From: Streptomyces triculaminicus
Lineage (GTDB): Bacteria; Actinomycetota; Actinomycetes; Streptomycetales; Streptomycetaceae
DNA length: 64,000 bases
Direction: 5' to 3'
NCBI RefSeq assembly: GCF_017349075.1
Contig: NZ_JAFMOF010000002.1
Location: forward strand, 496,001-560,000
Within the stretch, counting starts at the first letter, position 1; each line of letters starts with the position of its first letter. Positions 1-8,681 of this stretch are shown here, piece by piece. The translations under genes and the position numbers were made by a program. The notes beneath the pieces are model-generated. The model was not told the origin of the DNA. It made no database searches and worked only from the letters and a program-made list of their open reading frames with translations.

Positions 1-627
1 CTCCTCGGCCAGGTCGGGCAGCGTCCGCAGCGCCCACAGCGCGCGGAAGGAGGCCCAGGCGGCGTTCCGCGCGGCCTCGAGCGTCCAGGAGCCGACCAGA
101 TGCGTCAGCGGGTCGGCCACATCCAGCAGATCCGGGCCGGGCATCAGCTCCTCCCGGATCCGCTCCTCCATCATGACGAGCAGCTCGCCGATGCGGTGGA
201 AGTCGCCCTCCAGCGCGCGCGGCTCCATGCCGAGCGCCCGGCAGGTGTCGGTCAGGGCCAGGGCCAGGTCGTGGCCGATGTGGGCGTTGATCCCCGCGAG
301 CGCGAACTGCAGGGGCCGTACGGCCGGGTGCCCCCGCAGCTGGAACAGCGGCCGCCAGCAGGCCGGCGCCGGGCGTCCCGCGGCGACCTGGTCGACGGCG
401 TGCAGATAACGCCCGGCGAAGCGCACGTCGAGCTCGGCCGCCGCCCGGTGGTCGCGGAAGGCGCCCGCTCTCACCCGGCGGCCGATCTCCTCCGTGACCG
501 ACAGATAGACGCGGTTGAAGACCGCCACCCCGTCCCCGGGCGGGAGCCCGGCCTCGAGCCCCCGCATTCTCGCCACCACCCCGTCGATGCCGACGGACAC
601 CGCCGGCCGCGCCCCCACCTTCGCCAT
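1..627 (-). CDS. DUF5995 family protein (3' end outside window)
   Basis: The first 209 codons are present, starting at an ATG at 625-627 on the minus strand, and the frame runs open to base 1. The product begins MAKVGARPAVSVGIDGV and contains blocks typical of DUF5995 proteins: FNRVYLSVTEEI near residue 38, a LDVRFAGRYLHAVD block near 66, and LQFALAGINAHIGHDLALAL near 105, which carries the conserved NAHI.HD pattern. The family is common in actinomycetes and has no established function. The protein is soluble, with no signal peptide or membrane segment in the visible part. Family assignment is by remembered motif pattern; function is unknown. Confidence 0.75.
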   Translation of the reverse strand, partial: MAKVGARPAVSVGIDGVVARMRGLEAGLPPGDGVAVFNRVYLSVTEEIGRRVRAGAFRDHRAAAELDVRFAGRYLHAVDQVAAGRPAPACWRPLFQLRGHPAVRPLQFALAGINAHIGHDLALALTDTCRALGMEPRALEGDFHRIGELLVMMEERIREELMPGPDLLDVADPLTHLVGSWTLEAARNAAWASFRALWALRTLPDLAEE

Positions 628-740
628 GGACACAGAGTGACAGATGAACACGGAGCGTAGGCGATTCGGAGCTCTATTTAGCCCGAACGGGTGAACGGTT
701 CTGGCGAAACGATTCCTTCAGACCTCGCCCCGCCCCTTCA

Positions 741-776
741 GACCCCGCCCCGCCCGGGGCAGGGCCCGGCGGGGTC
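741..776 (-). terminator. GC-rich hairpin at the end of the uracil permease gene
   Basis: GACCCCGCC (741-749) pairs with GGCGGGGTC (768-776) around a GC-rich loop, overlapping the permease stop codon. There is no U tract, as is usual for Streptomyces terminators. Confidence 0.45.
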
Positions 777-2193
777 AGGCCCCGCGCGGTTCCGGGCCCT
801 CGCCGGCCGTGCCGTCGGCCGCCCCGTCGTCGTAGCCGCTGGTGCCCGCGTCCAGCAGCGGTTCCTGCGTCTTGAGGTGGGCCGGGGCCAGGGCGCGCAG
901 CGTGTGATAGCCGGTGATCACCACGATCGTGCCGAGGGCGATGCCGCTCAGCTCGAAGTTCTTGCTGATCTTCAGGCTGACGCCGCCGACGCCGATGATG
1001 ACGCCCGCCGCGACCGGCACCAGGTTCAGCGGATTGCGCAGGTCGACCTTGTTGTGCACCCAGATCTGGGCGCCCAGCAGGCCGATCATGCCGTAGAGGA
1101 TCACGGTGATGCCGCCCAGCACACCGCCCGGGATCGCGGCGACGACCGCGCCGAACTTCGGGCAGATGCCGAAGAGCAGGGCGAAGCCCGCCGCGGCCCA
1201 GTAGGCGGCGGTGGAGTAGACGCGGGTGGCCGCCATGACCCCGATGTTCTCGGAGTAGGTGGTGTTGGCCGGGCCGCCGACCGCCGTGGAGAGCACCGTG
1301 GCCGCTCCGTCCGCGGCGATCGCGGTGCCCAGCTGGTCGTCCAGCGGGTCGCCGGTCATCTCGCCGACGGCCTTGACGTGACCGGCGTTCTCCGCGATCA
1401 GCGCGATGACGACAGGCAGCGCCACCAGCGCCGCCGACCAGCCGAAGCTCGGCCCGTGCAGCGAGGGCAGGCCGATCCAGTCCGCCGTGCCGACGCCGGA
1501 CAGGTCCAGCCGCCAGTGGTCGACGGCCTGCGTGCCGCCGTGCACCGAATGGATCTTCCCGAAGAGCTCGTCGAGGAGCCAGGAGAGGGCGTAGCCGAAG
1601 ACCAGGCCGAGGAAGATCGCCACGCGGGACCAGAAGCCGCGCAGGCAGACCACGGCGAGCCCGGTGAAGAGCATCGTCAGCAGCGCGGTCCACTGGTCCT
1701 GGGGCCAGTAGACGGTCGCGGTCACCGGCGCCAGGTTGAAGCCGATGAGCATCACGACCGCGCCGGTGACCACCGGAGGCATCGCCGCGTGAATGATCCG
1801 GGCGCCGAACTTCCGTACCGCCAGCCCGCTCAGGAACAGCGCCACGCCGACCACGAGGATCGCGCCCGTGACCGCCGCGCTGTCCCCGCCCTGGGCCCGG
1901 ATGATCGCCGCGACCCCCACGAAGGAGAGGCTGCAGCCGAGGTAGCTGGGCACCCGGCCGCGGGTCGCCAGCAGGAAGATGACCGTGGCGACGCCCGACA
2001 TCATGATCGCGAGGTTCGGGTCGAGGCCCATCAGGACGGGCGCCACGAACGACGCGCCGAACATCGCGACCACATGCTGCGCGCCCAGGCCCGCGGTCCT
2101 CGGCCACGAGAGCCGCTCATCCGGTCTGACGACGGCTCCCGGGGCGGGGGTGCGCCCGTCTCCGTGCAGGGTCCAGCGCACGCCGAGGCCCAT
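775..2193 (-). CDS. uraA: Uracil/xanthine (NCS2) permease
   Basis: A 472-residue polytopic membrane protein of the nucleobase:cation symporter-2 family, expected to import uracil (or xanthine) with protons. About 12-14 hydrophobic segments follow a hydrophilic 40-residue N-terminus. Family landmarks include GLGAQHVVAMFGASFVAPVL near residue 40 and NTTYSENIGVMAATR near residue 310, the conserved substrate-region block of uracil permeases. The length is slightly above E. coli UraA. An AGGAG-like GGAGCAGCC precedes the ATG. The gene stands alone, divergent from the secreted repeat protein. Uracil is the likeliest substrate; xanthine cannot be excluded from sequence. Confidence 0.9.
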   Translation of the reverse strand: MGLGVRWTLHGDGRTPAPGAVVRPDERLSWPRTAGLGAQHVVAMFGASFVAPVLMGLDPNLAIMMSGVATVIFLLATRGRVPSYLGCSLSFVGVAAIIRAQGGDSAAVTGAILVVGVALFLSGLAVRKFGARIIHAAMPPVVTGAVVMLIGFNLAPVTATVYWPQDQWTALLTMLFTGLAVVCLRGFWSRVAIFLGLVFGYALSWLLDELFGKIHSVHGGTQAVDHWRLDLSGVGTADWIGLPSLHGPSFGWSAALVALPVVIALIAENAGHVKAVGEMTGDPLDDQLGTAIAADGAATVLSTAVGGPANTTYSENIGVMAATRVYSTAAYWAAAGFALLFGICPKFGAVVAAIPGGVLGGITVILYGMIGLLGAQIWVHNKVDLRNPLNLVPVAAGVIIGVGGVSLKISKNFELSGIALGTIVVITGYHTLRALAPAHLKTQEPLLDAGTSGYDDGAADGTAGEGPEPRGA

Positions 2194-2400
2194 GGCTGCT
2201 CCATATGTCGCGTTGTGGTGATCCGGACCATGCTAAGCCGGGCCGCGCGGTGCTCCGTCTCGACGGTGGAGGGGGCGGGTGTTGCTGCGATCGGCGCAAT
2301 TAGCCCCCCGTAGGACTGTACGACCAGGAACACCGGCTGTTTATCAGTTCATGGGAGGTATGCGTGTTGTGTCCGATTTCCTGCAATTCAGGAGACACAC

Positions 2401-3159
2401 ATGCGTAACCTCGTCGGCCGCACAGCGGCCGCCGCGTTCATCGCCGGCGCAACCATCATTCCGCTCGCCGGAGTGGCCCAGGCCGCGCCGCAGATCGCGT
2501 CGGGCGCCCAGTCCGCGAGCTGGGACGACGACCACGACCGAGGCCGGGACAAGGGCCGCGACCGGGACTGCGACCGAGACAAGGGCAACCGCCACGACCG
2601 CGACAAGGGTCGTGACAAGAACAAGGACCGCGACAAGGACCGCGACAAGGGCCGGGACAAGGGCCGCGACCGCGACCGCGACCGTGACCGGGACTGCGAC
2701 CGTGACCGCGGGCGCGACCGCGACCGCGACCGTGACTGCGACCGCGACCGCGGGCGCGACCGCGACCGCGACCGGGACGACTGCGACCGCGGGCGTCACC
2801 ACCGGGACAACGACCGGGACGACTGCGACCGCGGCCACCGCCACGGCGGCTGGAGCCACGACTACAGCTGGAGCCACAGCAGCCACAACAACTGGGGTGG
2901 CAACTGGGGTGGCATCTTCATCGGCAAGTGGAAGAACAACGGCTGGGGCGGCCACGGCGGTTGGGGCGGCCACGGCGGCCACAACGACTGCGACCACAAC
3001 AACTGGGGTGGCGGCCACCACCGCAAGTCGGACGACTGCGACGACAAGTGGGGTGGCGGCCACCACGGCGGCCACGACCGCGGCCACGACGACTGCAACG
3101 GTCACGGCGGGCACGGCGGCCACTGGGGCGGCGGGCACGGCTGGGCCATTGTGATCTGA
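2401..3159 (+). CDS. Secreted Arg/Asp-repeat, Gly/His-rich low-complexity protein
   Basis: A 252-residue exported protein with no recognised domain. Residues 1-28 are a Sec signal peptide (MRNLVGRTAAAAFIAG, ending AQA), and an AGGAG box sits 7 bases before the ATG. Residues about 40-145 are almost only Asp, Arg, Lys and a few Cys and His, as tandem DRD/DKG units. The C-terminal 100 residues are Gly/His/Trp/Asn-rich (GGHGG, NNWGG) with regularly spaced DDCD. The +1 and reverse frames are also open, but they give Thr- or Val-only translations and are shadows. The charge pattern suggests a disordered, perhaps metal- or polymer-binding, surface protein. That is inference. It resembles in style the Asp/His-rich protein at 26328-27062. 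Confidence 0.75.
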   Translation: MRNLVGRTAAAAFIAGATIIPLAGVAQAAPQIASGAQSASWDDDHDRGRDKGRDRDCDRDKGNRHDRDKGRDKNKDRDKDRDKGRDKGRDRDRDRDRDCDRDRGRDRDRDRDCDRDRGRDRDRDRDDCDRGRHHRDNDRDDCDRGHRHGGWSHDYSWSHSSHNNWGGNWGGIFIGKWKNNGWGGHGGWGGHGGHNDCDHNNWGGGHHRKSDDCDDKWGGGHHGGHDRGHDDCNGHGGHGGHWGGGHGWAIVI

Positions 3160-3187
3160 CCCTTCCGCGCCTGACGGTTCCCCTCCA

Positions 3188-3233
3188 CCGCGGGCCGTGA
3201 CCGACCCTTCGGGGTCCGGTTCACGGCCCGCGG
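3188..3233. terminator. Bidirectional terminator hairpin between convergent genes
   Basis: CCGCGGGCCGTGA (3188-3200) pairs perfectly with 3221-3233, with an inner CCGACCC-TTCG-GGGTCCGG stem-loop. It lies between the plus-strand repeat protein and the minus-strand MFS gene, whose stop codon is inside the right arm. Confidence 0.7.
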
Positions 3234-4432
3234 CGGCGTGTCGTACGGGCGAGGGCGGGGGACGGCCGGGCGGCGGGCGGCACGCGCAGGACGCCCGCCC
3301 CCGCGACCAGTCCCGCCGCCAGCACGGTCACCAGGGCGAAGGACACCACGAGCGACGTGGCGTTCGCGATCTGCCCGATGACGGCCGGCGCCACCAGCGC
3401 CGAGGAGTAGACGATGGTCGCCACTCCGGCGATGGCCTGGTCCGGCCGCGGCCCGCCGCGCCCGGCGGCCGCGAAGGCCAGCGGGACGACCACGGCGATC
3501 CCCACGCCCAGCAGGCCGAACCCGGCGATCACCGGCGCCGGCCCGGCCGAGGAGACCACCAGCGCCCCGCCGAGGACCGCCACGACGCCGCTCGCCCGTA
3601 CGGTCCCCACCGGCCCGAACCGCCGTACGACGGCGTCGCCGGCGAAGCGGGCCAGCGCCATCGCGCAGGCGAACGCCGTGGTGCAGGCGGCGGCCGTGCC
3701 CGGATCGGAGCCGATGACATCGCGCAGGTAGACGGCCGACCAGTCCAGGCTCGCCCCTTCGGCGAAGACCGCGCAGAACCCGACCGCCCCGATGGCCAGC
3801 GCGGACCGCGGGGGCGGCGAGAACCGCGGCGGGGGCCGCTCGTCGCCGGCCGGGCGCAGGTCCAGCACCCCCTGGCAGGCGGCCACGCCGAGCAGGACGA
3901 GCCCACCGGACGCCAGGGCGAAGTGGGGCCGGGCGTCCGTCCCCGCGTGCGCGGCGAGCGTGCCCGCGGCGGAACCGGCGAGCGCGCCCGCGCTCCACAT
4001 CCCGTGCAGCCCCGACATGATCGAGCGGCCCAGCCGCTCCTCGGTGCGCACGCCGAGCGCGTTCATGGCGACGTCCGCCATCCCGGACGTCGCCCCGTAC
4101 ACCGTGAGCGCGGCGCAGAGGGTGAGCAGGGAGGGGGCCAGGGCGGGCGGCACCAGCGAGACGCACCACAGGACGAGCAGCAGGCGCAGCCCGGCCCGGG
4201 TGCCGAGGCGATGGGCGACGCGCCCCGCGAGCGGCATGGCGACCGAGGCGCCGACCGCGGGGCAGACGAGCGCGAGGCCGAGCAGGCCGGATCCGATGCC
4301 CGTGTGCTCCTGGATCCAGGGGACGCGGGTGGCGAAGCTGCCGGTGACCGCTCCGTGGGCGGCGAAGACCGCCGCGATCGCGATCCGTGCCCGGCGCAGC
4401 CGGGGGTCCCCGGGTTCCGCAGGTGTGTGCAT
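3221..4432 (-). CDS. MFS transporter
   Basis: A 403-residue protein with about 12 transmembrane segments, fitting the major facilitator superfamily. The first cytoplasmic loop reads GRVAHRLGTRAG near residue 70, the usual position of the MFS loop 2-3 motif, and a repeated PLGRxxHR-like arrangement occurs in the second half. The N-terminal FATRVPWIQEHTGIGSGLLG block is typical of the YbjJ/Bsc-like sugar or drug MFS branch seen in actinomycetes. No linked gene suggests a substrate. The start is the ATG at 4430-4432 after GGAGCGGC. It shares a terminator with the convergent upstream gene. Confidence 0.8.
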   Translation of the reverse strand: MHTPAEPGDPRLRRARIAIAAVFAAHGAVTGSFATRVPWIQEHTGIGSGLLGLALVCPAVGASVAMPLAGRVAHRLGTRAGLRLLLVLWCVSLVPPALAPSLLTLCAALTVYGATSGMADVAMNALGVRTEERLGRSIMSGLHGMWSAGALAGSAAGTLAAHAGTDARPHFALASGGLVLLGVAACQGVLDLRPAGDERPPPRFSPPPRSALAIGAVGFCAVFAEGASLDWSAVYLRDVIGSDPGTAAACTTAFACAMALARFAGDAVVRRFGPVGTVRASGVVAVLGGALVVSSAGPAPVIAGFGLLGVGIAVVVPLAFAAAGRGGPRPDQAIAGVATIVYSSALVAPAVIGQIANATSLVVSFALVTVLAAGLVAGAGVLRVPPAARPSPALARTTRRRGP

Positions 4433-4476
4433 GCCGCTCCCGTTCGCCGTCGGCCCGCTCGTGCGCTCTCAGTGCA

Positions 4477-6903
4477 TCAGCAGGAGCCCTGGTCCTGCCA
4501 GACCCCCCATGGGCCGGTGGTGCCGGGCTCCTCGCCCCGCGTCCACCACTTGGCCTTCCAGGAGCGGGACTTCCACGAGACGGTGGCGCCGCCGTTGTAG
4601 GCGGCCTCCCGGTCCCAGGCCGGCGCGGTGCAGGTGCCGCCGGTGGGAGTGCCGGTCGGGGTTGCCGTCGGGGTCGCGGTGGGGGTTCCCGTCGGGGTGC
4701 CGGTCGGGGTGCCGGTCGGCGTGGGCGTCGGTCCGCCGGGGTCGACCACGGTGGTGCCCCGGGCCAGGTCGCCGGCCAGGGCGTACGTCCTGCCGCCGAA
4801 GCTCACGGTCCAGTTGGAGGGCGTGGACGTCGGCAGGTAGTAGACGAAGTCGATGTCGGCCGAGGCACCCGGCGCGAGCGGCTGGGAGGCCGGGAGCTTC
4901 GCCGAGACCCGGTGGTAGTCGCCCTTGAGGCCGCCGACGTTGCCGGTCCCGGGGTGGTCGCTGCGGATGACCTTCAGGCCCCAGCCCGACTGGTCCTTGG
5001 CGTTGCCGGGCGCGGAGGTGGCGTAGTCGAACTGCAGCTCGGCACCGCCGGGGATGGTGGTCTTGGTGTTGTTGATGAGGTGGATCTTCGGATTGATCGG
5101 GTAGTTGGAGTCGCCCAGCGGGAAGCCGGTGACGTCGACGCCGAGGTCGATCGCCTGGCTCGGCAGGTCCGTCGTCGCGCGCCGCGCGCCGTAGCCGGGG
5201 GCGGTCCTGAACGCGTCGTACAGGGCCGTGGTGAGCGTGGAGCCGGGCTCGTACTGTCCCTTGCCGGCGTTCCAGCCGTAGTCGCCGGCGAGCTCCCAGA
5301 TCATGGTGCCGCCGAGCCCCTTGTCCACGACGTACTGGGCCTTGGCCTTCACCGACTGCTCGTCCTCGGTGGAGAGGAAGACCTTCTTCTCGGCGTTCCA
5401 CAGCCAGGGGGCGGTCAGCGTGGCGTCGTAGCGGCGGGCGTAGGTGCCGGTGAGCTTGGTGCCGGCCGGGAAGCCGTACGCGGGGGCGTAGTCGCCGACG
5501 ACGCCCTTCTCCAGGTTCTTCGCGTGCCACATCGGGTTGGACCCGGCGGGCGACTCCTTGCCGTCGTCGTCCTTGTCGTGCCAGAGGTTGTCGATGCCCA
5601 CCGCGCCGTCGCCGCAGGTGGTCAGGCCCGAACCGGCGGGACAGGAGGACGACTTCGCCGTTCCCCACAGGCCGTCGGTGCCGCCGGTGACGTTCTTCCA
5701 GCCGCGTGTGTAGTACGGCAGGCCGAGGTTGACGCGGCCCGGCGGGAGGGCGCCGCGGAAGTAGTGGTACGCCCAGTCGCCGTTGAGATAGCCGATGCCG
5801 CCGTACTGCCCGGCGGTGTAGACGCCCCACTTGGCGAGTTCGGCGTCCTTTCCGTCGTCGTACAGCACCGCGTTGGGGCCGACGAACTCGTTCCAGGCGC
5901 CGTGCAGGTCGTACGACATCACGTTGACGTAATCCAGGTACTGCGTGCTCCGGTACGTCTCCATGCCGCGCAGAAGATAGCCGGACGAGGGCGCGGCGAC
6001 GGAGAGGAGATAGTGCTTTCCGTCGGTGGCGCCGGCCCGGTCGAGTTTCTCGCGCAGCGTTTTGAGAAGGGCCGCGTATCCCTTGTTGAGACCGCCGCGC
6101 CGGGCGTTGGCGAGGGCCCAGTCCTTCGGGTGCCCGGCGTCCTTCATCGAGGTCGGGTACTCGTAGTCGATGTCGACGCCGTTGAATCCGTATGTCTTGA
6201 CGAACGCGACGGCGGAATCCGCGAAGGTGTCGATACCGGTCTGGTTGACCGAGCCGTCGGCGTTCGTCGCGGTCTTGTAGAAACCGCCGGAGTCGACGCG
6301 CTTGCCGTTCTCGTCGATATAGCCGCCGGTCTCCGCCCAGCCGCCCACGGAGATGAGCGTCTTCACCTGCGGGTGCCGTTTCTTGTACGTTTTCAGCAGG
6401 TTGAAGTGGCCCTTGTAGGGGAGGGCCGGGTCCATGTCGGCGCCGGGGACGCCGGGCCAGGTCATTCCGGTCGCCGGATTGTTCGCGCCGTCCGCGCCGA
6501 CGGAGATCCTGTCGTCGGCGCCGACGTGCGCGAAGGCGTAATTGAGGTGGGTGACCTTGTCCCAGGGAATGTCCGGGGCGAGATAGGCGGGAGTGCCGTC
6601 CTTGCCGGTGCGCCAGCCGGTGAAGTAGCCGATGACGCGGCGCTGGTGGTCGACGCCCATCTTCTCGCGGCCGGCGGCGTCGTAGACCGAACAGTAGGGG
6701 ACGTCGACGCCGGGTGTGGCGTACAGGCCGTCGGGGCGGCAGGCGGACTGGTCCTCGGCGTGCGAGGGCGTCGCGGAGAGCGTGCCGGCCAGGAGCGCGG
6801 CCACGGCGGTGGCCGCCGAGGCGAGGGCGACGCGCCCTCGGACGCGGATACCGGCCGATCGGTTTCCGGTGGGTCTGCCGGGGGTTCTCGTACGGGACAA
6901 CAC
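4477..6903 (-). CDS. Secreted family 18 chitinase with chitin-binding domains
   Basis: An 808-residue exported endo/exo-chitinase. I chose the GTG at 6903 because CTGGAGGAAC precedes it and the residues after it form a long twin-Arg-flanked signal peptide ending near residue 49 (ATPSHA). The GH18 barrel spans about residues 75-560 with the catalytic FNGVDIDYE near residue 240; Asn replaces the first Asp of the usual DGxDxDxE, while the two key acids and Glu remain. After it come a ChiC-type carbohydrate-binding segment (about 575-705), a PTPTGT linker repeated eight or so times, and a CBM5/12 module (about 757-808) with its Trp pairs. A chitin-type operator lies upstream (7016-7057). The order chitinase then riboflavin operon is usual for Streptomyces. 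Confidence 0.93.
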   Translation of the reverse strand: MLSRTRTPGRPTGNRSAGIRVRGRVALASAATAVAALLAGTLSATPSHAEDQSACRPDGLYATPGVDVPYCSVYDAAGREKMGVDHQRRVIGYFTGWRTGKDGTPAYLAPDIPWDKVTHLNYAFAHVGADDRISVGADGANNPATGMTWPGVPGADMDPALPYKGHFNLLKTYKKRHPQVKTLISVGGWAETGGYIDENGKRVDSGGFYKTATNADGSVNQTGIDTFADSAVAFVKTYGFNGVDIDYEYPTSMKDAGHPKDWALANARRGGLNKGYAALLKTLREKLDRAGATDGKHYLLSVAAPSSGYLLRGMETYRSTQYLDYVNVMSYDLHGAWNEFVGPNAVLYDDGKDAELAKWGVYTAGQYGGIGYLNGDWAYHYFRGALPPGRVNLGLPYYTRGWKNVTGGTDGLWGTAKSSSCPAGSGLTTCGDGAVGIDNLWHDKDDDGKESPAGSNPMWHAKNLEKGVVGDYAPAYGFPAGTKLTGTYARRYDATLTAPWLWNAEKKVFLSTEDEQSVKAKAQYVVDKGLGGTMIWELAGDYGWNAGKGQYEPGSTLTTALYDAFRTAPGYGARRATTDLPSQAIDLGVDVTGFPLGDSNYPINPKIHLINNTKTTIPGGAELQFDYATSAPGNAKDQSGWGLKVIRSDHPGTGNVGGLKGDYHRVSAKLPASQPLAPGASADIDFVYYLPTSTPSNWTVSFGGRTYALAGDLARGTTVVDPGGPTPTPTGTPTGTPTGTPTATPTATPTGTPTGGTCTAPAWDREAAYNGGATVSWKSRSWKAKWWTRGEEPGTTGPWGVWQDQGSC

Positions 6904-7015
6904 GTTCGGTTCCTCCAGTGGGGGGCTCGTGACCGAGCGATGCGGGGGGTGTGCGACGTGCTGTGGCCCGTGGTGCGCGCGCACCGGCGGGCCGTACTCC
7001 TCGGAGGTGTGGCAG

Positions 7016-7057
7016 AGGTTAAAAGGACTAGACCAGTGCGTCAATAGGTATGGACCA
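7016..7057 (-). promoter_or_regulatory. Chitinase promoter with paired 12-bp direct repeats
   Basis: Reading leftwards, TTGACG (7039-7044) and TAACCT (7016-7021) are spaced by 17 bases. Two 12-bp direct repeats flank the -35 box: TGGTCCATACCT (7046-7057) and TGGTCTAGTCCT (7024-7035). This is the arrangement known for chitin-inducible, glucose-repressed Streptomyces chitinase promoters, and the second repeat also resembles a DasR (dre) site. It implies control by chitin breakdown products. Confidence 0.85.
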
Positions 7058-7223
7058 AGTGCGCGGCGATCCGGCGGGCCCCTCGGGGTGTGAGCCCGCG
7101 CACTCTGTCAAGTCCCCGTGGACACCGCGGCGCCGTCCGGCGTACGCTCGGACTCGTCGGAGCTGCGGCATTTGATGAATCCGCAGGTCAGACACCTTGT
7201 ACTGTAAAATTGATCGAATTTAC

Positions 7224-7354
7224 GCAGCGCACTCCGGGGTCGGTGAAAGTCCGAACCGGCGGTTATAGTCCGCGACCCGACCGCACGCCAGCGGCCGGTT
7301 GACCAGGTGGAATTCCTGGACCGACGGTTAAAGTCCGGATGGGAGGCAGTGCGC
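7224..7354 (+). promoter_or_regulatory. FMN riboswitch (RFN element)
   Basis: The conserved RFN blocks occur in order: GGTGAAAGTCCGAACCGGCGG near 7242, AGTCCGCGACC near 7267, a variable arm, GGAATTCCTGGACCGACGG near 7309, and AAAGTCCGGATGGGAGG near 7330. In known examples FMN binding lowers expression of riboflavin genes. It lies about 170 bases before ribD. TAAAAT at 7205-7210 is a possible -10 box. The long leader after the aptamer (7355-7525) presumably holds the expression platform, which I could not fold with certainty. Confidence 0.95.
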
Positions 7355-7525
7355 GGCGGGCACGCATCGGCACACCGTCACAGGTGGCGCGGAGCGGGCG
7401 CCCCTCGTGGCGTACCCGCATTCCCGTCCCCCCTGCCCGGTGATCATCCGCTGCGGCGTACCCGCTTCCTCGTCGTCCCGTACGACAGCCCCGGAGTCCG
7501 TGCCCGAAGAGGCAGGAGGACCCCG

Positions 7526-8680
7526 GTGGCCACCGCTACCGAAGCAGACGCGATGCGACGCGCCATCGTGCTCGCGGCCCGCGCCCTCGGCTCCACCAGC
7601 CCCAACCCCGTCGTCGGCTGTGTCCTCCTCGACGCGGAGGGCCGCACCCTCGGCGAAGGACTGCACCACCGCGCCGGCGAGCCGCACGCCGAGGTCAACG
7701 CCCTGCGCGCCGCCCGGGAGGCGGGCCACGACGTCCGCGGTGCCACCGCCGTCGTCACGCTGGAGCCCTGCGACCACACCGGCCGCACCGGCCCCTGCAC
7801 CCGCGCCCTGATCGAGGCCGGCGTCGCTCGCGTCGTCTATGCCGTCTCCGACCCCACCTCCGACGCCCGCGGCGGCGCGGCCACGCTCGCCGCCGCCGGC
7901 GTCGACGTCGAGGGCGGCCTGCTGGCCGATCGGGCCGCGGCCGGCAACGCCGCCTGGCTCTCCTCCGTCCTGCACGGCCGCCCCTTCGTGGTGTGGAAGT
8001 ACGCCGCCACCCTCGACGGCCGCAGCGCCGCCGCCGACGGCACCAGCCGCTGGATCACCTCCGCCGAGTCCCGCGCCGACGTCCACCGGCTGCGCGCCGA
8101 GGCCGACGCCGTCGTCGTCGGCTCCGGCACCCTGCGCGCCGACGACCCGCACCTGGCCGTCCGGGGCGCGCCGCCGCAGCGCCACGAGCCCGTCACCCAG
8201 CCGCTGCGCGTCGTCGTCGACACCAACGCCACCGTCAAGCCGGGCGCCCGGGTCCTGGACGACGCCGCCCCCACCCTGATCGCCGTCGCCGAGGACGCCG
8301 ACACCACGCACCTGCCGGGCGTCGAGACCGTACGGCTCCCGCGCGCCGCGGGCGCCCCCGGCCTCGACGTGCGCGCCCTGCTCGGCGCCCTGCACGAGCG
8401 CGGCGTCTGCTCCGTCCTGCTCGAGGGGGGCTCCACCCTCGCCGGCGCCTTCCTGGCCGCCGGCGCCGTCGACCAGGTCATCGGCTACCTCGCCCCCGCG
8501 CTGCTGGGCGCCGGTCCGACCGCCCTCGGCGACGCCGGAATCGGCACCATCGCCCAGGCGTTGCGCCTGGACGTCACCGACGTCGCCCGGCTCGGCCCCG
8601 ACCTGCGGATCACCGCCACCCCCCAGGCTTCTGCCTTCGCCACCGCCCCCGCCTTTGCCAACGCCACCGAGGAGAACTGA
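7526..8680 (+). CDS. ribD: Bifunctional pyrimidine deaminase/reductase RibD
   Basis: Catalyses two steps of riboflavin synthesis: deamination of the pyrimidine and NADPH reduction of the ribosyl side chain. The product has 384 residues. The GTG at 7526 has GGAGGA five bases upstream; earlier ATG codons in the same frame lie inside the riboswitch and are rejected. The deaminase domain (1-150) has the zinc motifs HAE near residue 53 and PCDHTGRTGPC near residue 81. The reductase domain (about 155-384) contains the TSRWITS and LEGGSTLAGAFL blocks. First gene of a translationally linked operon with ribE, ribM, ribBA and ribH under the FMN riboswitch. Confidence 0.96.
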   Translation: MATATEADAMRRAIVLAARALGSTSPNPVVGCVLLDAEGRTLGEGLHHRAGEPHAEVNALRAAREAGHDVRGATAVVTLEPCDHTGRTGPCTRALIEAGVARVVYAVSDPTSDARGGAATLAAAGVDVEGGLLADRAAAGNAAWLSSVLHGRPFVVWKYAATLDGRSAAADGTSRWITSAESRADVHRLRAEADAVVVGSGTLRADDPHLAVRGAPPQRHEPVTQPLRVVVDTNATVKPGARVLDDAAPTLIAVAEDADTTHLPGVETVRLPRAAGAPGLDVRALLGALHERGVCSVLLEGGSTLAGAFLAAGAVDQVIGYLAPALLGAGPTALGDAGIGTIAQALRLDVTDVARLGPDLRITATPQASAFATAPAFANATEEN

Positions 8681-8681
8681 A

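Noticed and set aside
2520..2800. Tandem short repeats that might be a CRISPR array
   Set aside because: Units are 6-12 bases with no spacers and are coding for Asp/Arg repeats.
2279..3154. Threonine-rich frame and the valine-rich minus frame over the repeat protein
   Set aside because: They are products of the GAC/CGC repeat in other phases; the signal-peptide frame (2401-3159) is the only sensible one.
7307..7525. Longer N-terminus for RibD
   Set aside because: It would lie in the FMN riboswitch; the GTG at 7526 has a proper ribosome site.
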